From contig JBGFRO010000030.1 of the NCBI GenBank assembly GCA_041695085.1, forward strand, positions 1-64,000: 64,000 nucleotides of DNA, read 5' to 3'. How positions within the stretch are numbered: position 1 is the stretch's first letter; every line of letters starts with the position of its first letter. Position numbers and translations under genes: made by a program. The DNA is from DYFT01 sp041695085. GTDB lineage: Bacteria > Bacteroidota > Ignavibacteria > UBA10030. Shown piece after piece: positions 9,552 to 18,428 of the stretch. The notes under the pieces were generated by a model. That model worked only from the letters and a program-made list of their open reading frames with translations. It made no database searches and was not told the origin of the DNA.

Positions 9552-10499
9552 ATGAGATGGTCGTTCTCCATACTGCTCCTTGTCCTTTGCGGAACGTTCT
9601 CGCTCGCCCAAGAGCCACGACTTCATGCCGACGTCGACTCAACGTCCTATAAAATCGGGCAATGGATCCATCTACGCGTAACAGCCGATATTTCCCCGCA
9701 AATCGAATCGATCCGGCCTGCGGCGAAAGATTCCATCGGTCCCTTTGAAATCCTCCACTTGCAGGACCTGCGCGATCAAAACAGTCAGCGCGTTTGGAAT
9801 TTTCGCCTGACCACCTTCGATTCAGGCAGAACGTTCATCGCCCCCATTCCTTTTGCATATACACTCCGGGGCGACACGACTCAACGTATTGCCACGACGA
9901 ATATGGTGTTCCTGACCATTCACGGTGTGGCGATCGATCCGCAGGGAGATATTAAAGACATCAAACCGCCTCTTGACGCGCCTTGGTTGTTTGAGGACTT
10001 CCTGCCGTATCTCATCGCCCTTGCACTTCTCCTGCTTGGCGTGTTAGCATATTGGTACTACCGCAAGAAGAAAGGGGAGCGTGAAGCGTCGGCGGCGCCA
10101 GCCAAACCTGCCATACCACCGATACAAGCAGCGCTGGCCGCTTTGAGAGATATTGAGGATCAGAAACTCTGGCAGCAGGGCAACATCAAAGAATACTACT
10201 CCGCCATTACAGAAGTCATCCGCCGTTTTCTTGAAGATCAATATGGAATTCGTGCGCTCGAATCGACCTCCGATGAAATCATGCACCAGTTGAAATCCCT
10301 GCCGGACGCCTTGTCGCTTCTGAAACAATTCCAGATACTCTTTACAACGGCAGACCTTGTGAAGTTCGCGAAGTACCAACCGACAACCGATGAACACGAA
10401 CTTGAGCTTCGACTCGCATACGAAATCGTCCGTTCGATGGCCGAAATCACCCGCAAACAAGAGTTGAAGGAAGAGAAGGAGATGAACCATGTTGGGTGA
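9552..10499 (+). CDS. Bat-operon membrane protein (DUF4381/BatD-like)
   Basis: 315 residues: a signal peptide (1-19, cleavage near LAQ), a periplasmic beta-rich domain, a single transmembrane helix at about 151-172 (YLIALALLLLGVLAYWYY) followed by KKKGER, and a helical cytoplasmic tail with IKEYYSAITEVIRRFLEDQY. That tail is typical of the uncharacterised membrane protein placed between DUF58 and BatA in Bacteroidota operons, and it resembles the end of BatD. The 3' end overlaps batA by 11 bp, indicating translational coupling. Confidence 0.8.
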   Translation: MRWSFSILLLVLCGTFSLAQEPRLHADVDSTSYKIGQWIHLRVTADISPQIESIRPAAKDSIGPFEILHLQDLRDQNSQRVWNFRLTTFDSGRTFIAPIPFAYTLRGDTTQRIATTNMVFLTIHGVAIDPQGDIKDIKPPLDAPWLFEDFLPYLIALALLLLGVLAYWYYRKKKGEREASAAPAKPAIPPIQAALAALRDIEDQKLWQQGNIKEYYSAITEVIRRFLEDQYGIRALESTSDEIMHQLKSLPDALSLLKQFQILFTTADLVKFAKYQPTTDEHELELRLAYEIVRSMAEITRKQELKEEKEMNHVG

Positions 10500-11481
10500 T
10501 GTGTTCGCTTCGCCGTGGGTGCTTTGGTTTCTTTTGTTGATTCCGCTTCTTGCCTTTTATTATTGGCGACGACAGCGAAAGCTTGTTGCCGAGATGACGT
10601 TCTCTTCCATCACTCCTTTCTCTCAAGCGCCCAAAACGCTCCGGGAGCGGCTCCGCCATCTTCCCGCTCTGCTGCGCCTTCTTGCGCTTGCGAGCTTGAT
10701 CGTCGCGTTAGCTCGTCCACAATCGGTGTCGAGTCGGGAAAATATATCGGCAGAAGGAATCGATATCGTTCTCGTGCTCGATATCTCCGGCAGCATGTTG
10801 GCGGAAGACTTCACTCCCAACAGGTTGGAAGCAGCAAAAGCGGTGGCGGATGAATTTGTTCAGGGCCGGACGAACGATCGCATCGGCCTTGTGGTGTTCG
10901 CCGCAGAAAGCTTTACGCAGTGTCCCTTGACGATCGATTATCCTGTCTTGCGCACGTTGTTAAAGGAAGTCAAGAAAGGGATGATTACGGACGGTACCGC
11001 CATCGGTCTTGCGCTTGCAAACGGGGTCAACAGGCTGAAGGACAGCGACGCGAAGAGCAAGGTGATGATTCTGCTCACGGACGGTGTAAACAATCGCGGA
11101 GAGATCGATCCGATTACCGCAGCCAAACTGGCCGCGACGTACGGCATACGGGTTTACACCGTCGGTGTGGGGGCGATGGGACAAGCTCCCTATCCTGTCG
11201 AAACGCCTTTCGGCATACAGCGGCGGCTGGTTCCTGTGGAGATTGACGAGAAGACCCTCACAACCGTCGCAGAAATGACGGGAGGAAAATACTTCCGTGC
11301 CACCGATAACAGAAAGCTTAAGGCAATCTACGAGGAAATTGATCAGCTCGAGCGAACCAAAATTGAAGTAACTGCTTACAAGCGCACAACCGAGTTGTTT
11401 TTCAGTTGGCTGGCTCTTGGTGCGATCTTGATGATATTTGAGATTGTGCTTGGGACGACGCTGTTTCGAAAGATTCCGTAA
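10489..11481 (+). CDS. batA: BatA: VWA-domain membrane protein
   Basis: 330 residues with two transmembrane segments near the N-terminus (about 10-25 and 58-75), a large VWA domain and a C-terminal transmembrane helix (~305-322). The metal-ion-dependent adhesion site is intact: Asp98-Ile-Ser100-Gly-Ser102, with the downstream TDGVNNRG segment supplying the other MIDAS residues. Bat proteins (Bacteroides aerotolerance) form a periplasm-facing complex. The ATG overlaps the preceding gene. Confidence 0.93.
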   Translation: MLGDVFASPWVLWFLLLIPLLAFYYWRRQRKLVAEMTFSSITPFSQAPKTLRERLRHLPALLRLLALASLIVALARPQSVSSRENISAEGIDIVLVLDISGSMLAEDFTPNRLEAAKAVADEFVQGRTNDRIGLVVFAAESFTQCPLTIDYPVLRTLLKEVKKGMITDGTAIGLALANGVNRLKDSDAKSKVMILLTDGVNNRGEIDPITAAKLAATYGIRVYTVGVGAMGQAPYPVETPFGIQRRLVPVEIDEKTLTTVAEMTGGKYFRATDNRKLKAIYEEIDQLERTKIEVTAYKRTTELFFSWLALGAILMIFEIVLGTTLFRKIP

Positions 11482-11570
11482 CAGGCGGTCCGTGCAATGC
11501 AAGAAAAGAAGTAAATGTGAACGGCGGCCGACGAAGACAGCGGCCTATCGAAGATCACTCAGAACCTCTT

Positions 11571-13316
11571 ATGCTGCGATTTGCTCATCCTGAATATCTC
11601 TGGGGGTTGGTCGGCATCCCGATCCTCGCCATTGCGTTTTATCTCGTTCAGAGAAAAAAACGCCGGGCGTTGGAGCGATTCATCGACCCTACGCTCATTC
11701 CGACGCTGGCGCCCAGTGTCAGTTTCGTTAAACGCTTTGTTAAACAGACGCTTGTGCTTCTGTCGCTTGCCTTTCTCATTCTTGCCGCGGCGAATCCACA
11801 GGTGGGAACGAGACTAGAGAAGGTGAAACGGGAAGGGATTGATCTATTCGTCGCCCTTGACGTGTCGCTCAGCATGAAGGCAGAGGACATCCGACCAAGT
11901 CGGTTGGATAAGGCGAAGCGCGATGTTTCCGCCCTACTTCAAAAACTGGAAGGAGATCGGGTCGGACTCATCGTCTTCGCAGGGGATGCATTTGTCCAAT
12001 TCCCGCTCACGGCCGATTACTCCGCCGCCGATCTTTTCATCAGCGCCGTAGATGTTGAGTCGGTGCCGACCCCTGGCACGATGATCGGGAGCGCCATCGA
12101 ACGTGCACTCGAATCGTTTCGTGACGATTTGCCCACTCAGAAGGCAATCATTGTGGTAAGCGACGGTGAGAACACGGAAGGGGATGTTGACGGCGCAATT
12201 GCCAAAGCAAAAGAGGCAAACGTGCGCATCTACACCATTGGCATGGGAACGCCGGAGGGAGGCCCGATTCCTATGTACAGCGGTGGAACGCGGGTTGACT
12301 ATAAGCGCGATCGAAGTGGCAGCATTGTGCTGACCAAACTCGATGAGACCACGCTTCAGCAAATCGCTCTCGAAACTGGCGGATCGTATCGTCGGGCAAC
12401 GAGCGGCGGGAACGAGATCGACGATATTTTTAAGGAGCTTTCCGCTCTACAGAAAATCGAGATGGCCAGCATGGAGGTGACCGGTTACGAAGATCAATAC
12501 CAATATCCGCTGGCGTTTGCATTGTTGCTTCTGCTCATAGAGTTTCTGCTTGGCGAGAGAAAGGGAACGCTTGGGCAAAAATTATCGCGTCTTGTGCCTG
12601 CCTTTCGGGGCGTTATCCTACTTCTCGCCGTGACAAGCACCGCGGAGGCACAGACCGTGCGCTCACACGTCAGCACAGGGAACCATCATTACGAGAAACG
12701 CCGTTATGCCGAGGCCGAAGTGGAATACAGAAAGGCGTTGGAGAAAAACCCAGCGTCTCGCGAGGCACACTTTAATCTCGGCAACGCGCAGTATCGGCAG
12801 GACCGCTTCGAGGAGGCGAAACGCGCATATAGTGCAGCGCTGACAGGAACCACGGCACCGCACGAACAGGCTGCGGTGTACCACAATATCGGTAACGCCC
12901 TTTTCAAAGCGGGAAAATTCAAAGAGAGTGCCGAAGCCTTCAAGCAGGCCCTCCGTTTGAATCCCGATGATGATGACACCCGATACAATTATCAGCTTGC
13001 AATAGATCGGCTGAAGAATCAGCAAAATCAACAGCAACAGAAACAAGACCAGAAGAACGATCAAAAAGATCAGGATCAACAGCAGAATCAGCAGGAGAAT
13101 CAAGAACAGAAAAAGCAGGATCAACAGAACCAGCAACAACAACAGCCCCAGCCGCAACAGGCAAAACAAGATCAGATGAGGCAGGGGCAACAACAGATGC
13201 CGAAGGAACAAGCGGAGCAAATCCTTCAAGCGCTGCGCAACAACGAAAAGGAACTGCAAAAGCAACTCCGGAAGCGTGAAGCGGTCGGACGCGCTCGAGT
13301 AGAAAGGGATTGGTAA
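11571..13316 (+). CDS. batB: BatB-BatC fusion: VWA domain plus TPR repeats and Gln-rich tail
   Basis: 581 residues from the ATG at 11571, chosen because MLRFAHPEYLWGLVGIP is the usual BatA/B start; a GTG at 11517 is in frame but adds an unlike sequence. Residues 1-325 are a BatB-like membrane VWA protein (MIDAS Asp97-x-Ser99-x-Ser101, SDGENTEGD later) with a closing transmembrane helix. A second hydrophobic stretch leads into a TPR region at about 370-480 (GNHHYEKRRYAEAEVEYRKA and further repeats). Next is a strongly Gln/Asn/Asp/Lys-rich segment of about 75 residues, and a BatC-like end (QAEQILQALRNNEKELQKQL, finishing VERDW). BatC is normally a separate TPR protein; here it is joined to BatB. 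The stop overlaps the batD start (TAATG). Confidence 0.92.
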   Translation: MLRFAHPEYLWGLVGIPILAIAFYLVQRKKRRALERFIDPTLIPTLAPSVSFVKRFVKQTLVLLSLAFLILAAANPQVGTRLEKVKREGIDLFVALDVSLSMKAEDIRPSRLDKAKRDVSALLQKLEGDRVGLIVFAGDAFVQFPLTADYSAADLFISAVDVESVPTPGTMIGSAIERALESFRDDLPTQKAIIVVSDGENTEGDVDGAIAKAKEANVRIYTIGMGTPEGGPIPMYSGGTRVDYKRDRSGSIVLTKLDETTLQQIALETGGSYRRATSGGNEIDDIFKELSALQKIEMASMEVTGYEDQYQYPLAFALLLLLIEFLLGERKGTLGQKLSRLVPAFRGVILLLAVTSTAEAQTVRSHVSTGNHHYEKRRYAEAEVEYRKALEKNPASREAHFNLGNAQYRQDRFEEAKRAYSAALTGTTAPHEQAAVYHNIGNALFKAGKFKESAEAFKQALRLNPDDDDTRYNYQLAIDRLKNQQNQQQQKQDQKNDQKDQDQQQNQQENQEQKKQDQQNQQQQQPQPQQAKQDQMRQGQQQMPKEQAEQILQALRNNEKELQKQLRKREAVGRARVERDW

Positions 13317-15133
13317 TGAAACCGGCACGATGGACATGCATTTCGATTTTCGTCATCGTCAGTGTGGCGATGGGGCAGGATGTTTCTTTCGTCGCGTCGG
13401 TTGAGCCGTCGACCATCGCGGCGAACGACCAATTTCAGGTCTCGTTTACCTTGACGGGAGGAGATGTGAACAGCGCGCGCGGGTTCAAAGCGCCAGACTT
13501 TTCACCACTCGTTGTCCTCAGCGGCCCAAACCAGGCATCGAGTTTTCAGTTCATGAACGGGCAGGTCTCGGGTTCCCTTACCTATTCCTACTACCTCTAC
13601 GCACGTCAACCCGGTAAGTACACGATCGGCTCTGCTGCGATCGAGTATAAAGGCACAACGCTGAAGACCGAACCGATCCAGATCGAAGTGACGCAATCAC
13701 GTCAACCGCGACAGGAACCCGGAGTGCAACAACAGGAGAGCCAGGAGATTGGAGACAACCTCTTTATTCGCGCGCTCGCAGATAAGCAGCGGGTGAAACA
13801 GGGAGAACAGGTCACCATCACGTACAAGCTCTATACACGCCTTCAGGTCTCGGGGTACGATCTGTCGAAAGCTCCGGCGTATCAGGGATTCTGGGCGGAG
13901 GAGATCGAGCAACCGCGCCAGCCAACCGTAACGACGGAAACCTACGAGGGGAAACAATATCGCGTGGCAACGATTCGGAAGACCGCCCTCTTCCCAACGC
14001 AAACGGGGCGGCTCACGGTTGCGCCTCTCGAAGTCCGTTGCGCCGTGCAAATCCAGCGGCGCCGCACGAACGATCCGTTCGATGCGTTCTTCAACGACCC
14101 CTTCTTCTCACGACTTCAAACCGTCGAGCAATCCTTCACCTCCAATCCGCTCACGATTACGGTCGATCCGCTGCCGGGGAATGCTCCTGCCGACTTTACA
14201 GGAGCGGTTGGGCGTTACTCGATGAACGTGACCGTCGACAAGAAAGAAGTCAAGACAGGGGATCCCATTACCCTGCGCATTACCATTTCGGGTGCGGGAA
14301 ACGTCAAGCTCCTTTCGCTTCCCAAACCGAACATTCCGGCCGATTTTGAATCGTATGAGCCAAAAATTTCAGACGAAGTGACGCGTGAGGGAGGAATTAT
14401 CCGCGGGCGGAAGGTTGCAGAGTATCTCCTGATTCCGCGCAATGCCGGGACGCGTGTCATTGAGCCGATTACGTTTTCCTATTTCGATCTCGAGCGCAAT
14501 TCCTACGTGACGCTTCGATCTGCGAGGTTCGATTTTACGATCACACCGGGCAAAGATGTGGTTTCCGGTGCCGCTGTCGCTGCAAAGAGTGATATTCGCT
14601 TATTGGGGGAAGATATCCGGTTTCTCAAGCTTACGTCGACCAACTTCATTCGGCTGGACGAATCGCCGTTTGCCGGAGGATGGTTCGTTACAGGAATGAT
14701 CCTTCCTCCGCTTCTCTTTCTTGCGGCGTTGATGTATCGCAAGCGGATGGAACGCCTGACGGGCAACATCCATCGTTTGCGGTTCGAGAAGGCGGGGAAA
14801 GAAGCCACGAGGCGGTTGAAACTCGCCCGGAAGCTCCTCGCCCAAGGCGATACGCAGAGTTATCACGCGGAAGTAGCACGGGCGCTCACCATGTATCTCG
14901 AAGATAAGCTCCGTATTCCCAAAGCATCTTTCAGTATCGATGAGGCGGTACGAAGGTTGCAGGCGAGAGGGGTGGGCAACGATACGATCGAGCAGCTTCG
15001 CTCGTGTCTCGAACGGGCTGAGTTCGTTCGATTTGCCCCCTCTACCGACTCGCAGATAGGCCGTCAAGAGCTGCTCGATGCTGCCGCAGAGGCGATTAAC
15101 AGAATCGAAAAGTCGTACAACGGAACGGCATGA
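13316..15133 (+). CDS. batD: BatD: large periplasmic membrane-anchored protein
   Basis: 605 residues from the ATG at 13316, which overlaps the batB stop as TAATG; an upstream TTG in frame is not needed. It has a signal peptide (residues 1-20, cleavage after MGQ), several immunoglobulin-like periplasmic domains, a late transmembrane helix at about 455-475 (FVTGMILPPLLFLAALMY), and a helical cytoplasmic tail. The family name is oxygen-tolerance protein BatD. Its C-terminal segment (ALTMYLEDKLRIPKASFSID) parallels the tail of the 9552-10499 protein. It ends in an ATGA overlap with batE. Confidence 0.92.
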   Translation: MKPARWTCISIFVIVSVAMGQDVSFVASVEPSTIAANDQFQVSFTLTGGDVNSARGFKAPDFSPLVVLSGPNQASSFQFMNGQVSGSLTYSYYLYARQPGKYTIGSAAIEYKGTTLKTEPIQIEVTQSRQPRQEPGVQQQESQEIGDNLFIRALADKQRVKQGEQVTITYKLYTRLQVSGYDLSKAPAYQGFWAEEIEQPRQPTVTTETYEGKQYRVATIRKTALFPTQTGRLTVAPLEVRCAVQIQRRRTNDPFDAFFNDPFFSRLQTVEQSFTSNPLTITVDPLPGNAPADFTGAVGRYSMNVTVDKKEVKTGDPITLRITISGAGNVKLLSLPKPNIPADFESYEPKISDEVTREGGIIRGRKVAEYLLIPRNAGTRVIEPITFSYFDLERNSYVTLRSARFDFTITPGKDVVSGAAVAAKSDIRLLGEDIRFLKLTSTNFIRLDESPFAGGWFVTGMILPPLLFLAALMYRKRMERLTGNIHRLRFEKAGKEATRRLKLARKLLAQGDTQSYHAEVARALTMYLEDKLRIPKASFSIDEAVRRLQARGVGNDTIEQLRSCLERAEFVRFAPSTDSQIGRQELLDAAAEAINRIEKSYNGTA

Positions 15134-15897
15134 AGCTGACATCCAGAATGATCCCCGTTCTTCTCTCCCTGTTGATGGGGGTGACCGAAGGAGGTGCTCA
15201 GATACCGCTCGTCGCCTTTGAGCAAGGGAACGCGTTGTATCGCGAGGGGAAGTTCGAAGAAGCTGTCGAGGCATATGAGTCCATTCTCCGGCAGGGGTGG
15301 GGGAGTCCGGAACTGTATTTCAATTTAGGTAATGCGTACTACCGTCTCGGTCGAACAGCACGAGCCATCCTCTCGTACGAGCGCGCCCTGCGGCTCGCAC
15401 CGAACGATCAGGACATCAAGCACAATCTTGCGCTGGCAAACCTCCGGACGGTCGACCGGATCGAGGCGCTTCCCGAATTGTTCTTTGTTCAGTGGCTTCG
15501 TTCACTCTCGGCGTTCTTACCTTTGCACGTGACAGTTCAGATCTTCGTCGTTTGCTGGGCTCTTCTCTTCGGTTCGCTTGCGGTCTTCTATTTCGTTTCG
15601 CACGACGGGCTCCTCCGGTTCATGCGCGTCCTTGCCTTGGTGTCGGCGCTTGCTCTTATTCCGGTCGCTGGCCTGTTGACGGCACAATATCTTGAGGCTC
15701 AATCAAGGAACGACGCCATCATCACCGCGGGTGTTGTCACTGCGAAAACTTCTCCCGATGAACAGAGTGTCGATGCATTTGTGATTCATGAAGGATTGAA
15801 AGTGAGCCTCGGCGACATGGTAGGGGAGTGGGTGAGAATTACACTCGCCGATGGGAAAGTGGGATGGATACGGATCGGGGAGTGTGAGAGGATATAG
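15130..15897 (+). CDS. batE: BatE: TPR and SH3-like membrane protein
   Basis: 255 residues: a signal peptide (1-23), two or three TPR units at about 27-105 (FEQGNALYREGKFEEAVEAY, LYFNLGNAYYRLGRTARAIL), two transmembrane helices around 135-190, and a bacterial SH3-like domain at the C-terminus (GEWVRITLADGKVGWI). This domain order defines BatE. The ATG overlaps the batD stop (ATGA). It is the last gene of the Bat unit. Confidence 0.9.
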   Translation: MKLTSRMIPVLLSLLMGVTEGGAQIPLVAFEQGNALYREGKFEEAVEAYESILRQGWGSPELYFNLGNAYYRLGRTARAILSYERALRLAPNDQDIKHNLALANLRTVDRIEALPELFFVQWLRSLSAFLPLHVTVQIFVVCWALLFGSLAVFYFVSHDGLLRFMRVLALVSALALIPVAGLLTAQYLEAQSRNDAIITAGVVTAKTSPDEQSVDAFVIHEGLKVSLGDMVGEWVRITLADGKVGWIRIGECERI

Positions 15898-16090
15898 GAG
15901 GCGATTCTCGGGTTGCGGGTTATGACGTTCACCTCTGCGGTGAAAAAGAGTGCGTCCATTTCTAACGGATGTAGTTCTGCGAACCTACGACAGAACATGC
16001 CTCTATGTCGGAATTAAGGGTGATCCCCCTCCTTGCTTCTCCCTCCATTTCTCGCTACTTTTTCAGCCGTCATCCAACACACAGAAAGGA

Positions 16091-16588
16091 ATGGAATACT
16101 ATCTCCGCTCGACTTTCGTCGCTCTCGCGCTGCTGATTCTGCAAACAACATTTGTTCCATTCCTCTCGATTCAAGGATATGTCCCCGATCTGTTGTTGAT
16201 CTGGGTCGTTTACTATGCTATCCGGCGGGGACAGTTGGAAGCGACGGTCGCGGGGTTCGCGGCGGGTCTGCTGCAAGATCTCATCAGCACGCAGTTCCTG
16301 GGTCTCGCGGCCTTCAGCAAGACGATTACCGGCTTTGCGGCCGGTTACTTCTATAACGAAAACAATACGGAGCAGACACTCTCATCGTATCGCTTTCTCC
16401 TTGTGGTGTTGATCTGCTCTGTTCTTCATAACGTCATCTACTTCGCCATTTTCCTGCAAGGAGGAGAGGGCTCGCTCGTGACGGTGCTGCTGGAGTCGAC
16501 GGTTGCAACCAGCCTCTACACCGTGGCGCTCGGAGTTCTCCCGATGTTCGCCTTTGCGCGCAAGCACGGATTTGCTTCCTTCTCATGA
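16091..16588 (+). CDS. mreD: Rod shape-determining protein MreD
   Basis: 165 residues, five or six transmembrane helices, starting at the ATG at 16091 with AAAGGA just upstream; an in-frame extension to 15950 has no MreD character. The conserved helix-1 pattern (TFVALALLILQTTFVPFL) and DLLLIWVVYYAIRRG match MreD. It partners the elongasome that synthesises side-wall peptidoglycan. The stop overlaps the PBP2 start (ATGA). MreB and MreC are not in this window. The 190 bp before the gene hold nothing I can identify. Confidence 0.9.
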   Translation: MEYYLRSTFVALALLILQTTFVPFLSIQGYVPDLLLIWVVYYAIRRGQLEATVAGFAAGLLQDLISTQFLGLAAFSKTITGFAAGYFYNENNTEQTLSSYRFLLVVLICSVLHNVIYFAIFLQGGEGSLVTVLLESTVATSLYTVALGVLPMFAFARKHGFASFS

Positions 16589-18426
16589 TGCACGACGAAC
16601 AATTCGGCACACCGCAACGGTATAAAACTCTCGTTGGCGCAGTGGTTCTCATCTTCGCCATCCTGATGGCGCGCCTCTACCAACTCCAGCTTCTCTATCA
16701 CGGTGAGTTGGACAAGAAATCGGAAGAGAACAGCGTCCGCGCTCTCATCAAGGAACCGATCCGCGGCTACATCTATGACCGGAACGGAAAGCTGGTGGTG
16801 GATGTCGGCCCGTCGTACACTGTGATGATCGTTCCCGCGGAGTTTGACCGGCGAAACATGCCCCTGCTTTCGCGGCTGCTCAATATGACGCCAGCGACAA
16901 TCGAAGAACGAATGGCGCGCGCACGCGCATACTCACCCTATCTCCCTTCACGCCTCAAACGCGACATCACGTTCCGACAACTCGCCGCACTCGAAGAACA
17001 TCTCCCGTTGTTGAGCGGCATCTCGTATCAGGTTGAATCGAAACGATCATACCCGACAAAAGCTTACGCCTCCCATCTTCTTGGATACAGTCGGGAAATT
17101 TCGGACGCGCAGCTTGCTCAAGTAGGTGAATATTACCGCCAGGGAGATGTTATCGGTACGGCGGGACTTGAAGCGCGGTACGAGCAATTTCTCCGAGGGG
17201 AGAAGGGTTTCGAATACGTTTCCGTTAATTCCATCGGCCAGATCATTGGAAGTTTCGAAGATGGGAAGCGCGACGTGATCTCAAAGGAAGGGTTCGACTT
17301 GATCCTCGGAATGGACGTGGAGCTGCAAGCATTCGCGGAATCGTTGATGACGGTGAACAACTACAGCGGCGCGATCGTTGCGATGGATCCCTCAAACGGT
17401 TCGTTGCTGGCAATGGTGAGCAAGCCCGATTTCGACCCGGCCATCATGAGCGGTGTTACGCCGGCGGAGTTGTGGGCGCGGCTGAATTCCGATCCGAGCA
17501 AACCGCTTTTCAATCGAGCAGCCCTGACTCGTTATCCGCCGGGCTCAACATTCAAGATGGTACTGGCCGCGGCCGCGTTGGAGGAAGGGATTATTGACGA
17601 AACGTACCGCATCCATTGCACCGGAGGATTCCGGTACGGCAATCGGGTCTGGAAAGATCTTCACGTGCATGGCTCCACCAACGTCGTCGAGGCGATCCAG
17701 CGTTCGTGCAACGTATTTTTCTACCAGCTCATCTTCAAAGTCGGATTCGAAAAATGGTCGGAATACGGTCGCCGATTTGGCTTCGGGAGCCCCACCGGCA
17801 TTGATACAGGCGAAGAAACTGCGGGCATTATGCCCTCGCCTGCGTACTACGACGCTCGTTATGGTAAGGGAAAATGGACATTGGGATATACCGTCAGTTT
17901 GTCTATTGGTCAGGGTGAAGTGGGAGTCTCCCCTTTGCAGATGGCGCGTTATGTCGCGGCGTTGGCGAATGGTGGGATCCTTCACCAACCGCACGCCGTC
18001 ATGTATGTGAATAACAAGCGCACTGGCAAGATAGAAGAGCTTCCGCACGCGCAGAAGCCGGTTGGCCTTTCACCGAAAACGATAGAGCTCATTCGGGAAG
18101 GCATGCGCCGGGTCGTTCAGGAACCGGGAGGAACGGCAAGTCTGGCACGAGTGAAGGGGATTCAATCCGCAGGAAAAACGGGGACGGCAGAGAATCCGCA
18201 CGGCGAGGATCACGCGTGGTACGTCGGGTTCGCTCCGTTCGAGAATCCCACCATTGCCGTTGTGGTGATGCTGGAAAACTCCGGCTTCGGTGGTGCAAAG
18301 GCGGCTCCCATGGCTGGACTGATCATCGAAAAGTACCACTACGGACAACTGATCCGTGCTCTGCCTCGTCCGATCCCCGCAGCGCGAGACAGTGTCAAAA
18401 CAATCACCCATGTATCATCTCGGTAA
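16585..18426 (+). CDS. mrdA: Penicillin-binding protein 2 (elongation transpeptidase)
   Basis: 613 residues: a short cytoplasmic tail, one transmembrane helix (~17-35), the PBP dimerisation domain, and a transpeptidase domain with all three active-site motifs: Ser321-x-x-Lys324 (PPGSTFKM), Ser374-Cys-Asn (QRSCNVFF) and Lys531-Thr-Gly (GKTGTAE). It crosslinks peptidoglycan during elongation with the glycosyltransferase RodA, encoded immediately downstream. It overlaps mreD by 4 bp. Confidence 0.96.
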   Translation: MMHDEQFGTPQRYKTLVGAVVLIFAILMARLYQLQLLYHGELDKKSEENSVRALIKEPIRGYIYDRNGKLVVDVGPSYTVMIVPAEFDRRNMPLLSRLLNMTPATIEERMARARAYSPYLPSRLKRDITFRQLAALEEHLPLLSGISYQVESKRSYPTKAYASHLLGYSREISDAQLAQVGEYYRQGDVIGTAGLEARYEQFLRGEKGFEYVSVNSIGQIIGSFEDGKRDVISKEGFDLILGMDVELQAFAESLMTVNNYSGAIVAMDPSNGSLLAMVSKPDFDPAIMSGVTPAELWARLNSDPSKPLFNRAALTRYPPGSTFKMVLAAAALEEGIIDETYRIHCTGGFRYGNRVWKDLHVHGSTNVVEAIQRSCNVFFYQLIFKVGFEKWSEYGRRFGFGSPTGIDTGEETAGIMPSPAYYDARYGKGKWTLGYTVSLSIGQGEVGVSPLQMARYVAALANGGILHQPHAVMYVNNKRTGKIEELPHAQKPVGLSPKTIELIREGMRRVVQEPGGTASLARVKGIQSAGKTGTAENPHGEDHAWYVGFAPFENPTIAVVVMLENSGFGGAKAAPMAGLIIEKYHYGQLIRALPRPIPAARDSVKTITHVSSR

Positions 18427-18428
18427 CA

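Noticed and set aside
12663..13337. 224-residue Leu/Ile-rich minus-strand frame
   Set aside because: It is the complement of the Gln-rich tail of BatB-C; the composition is an artefact of CAG/CAA codons.
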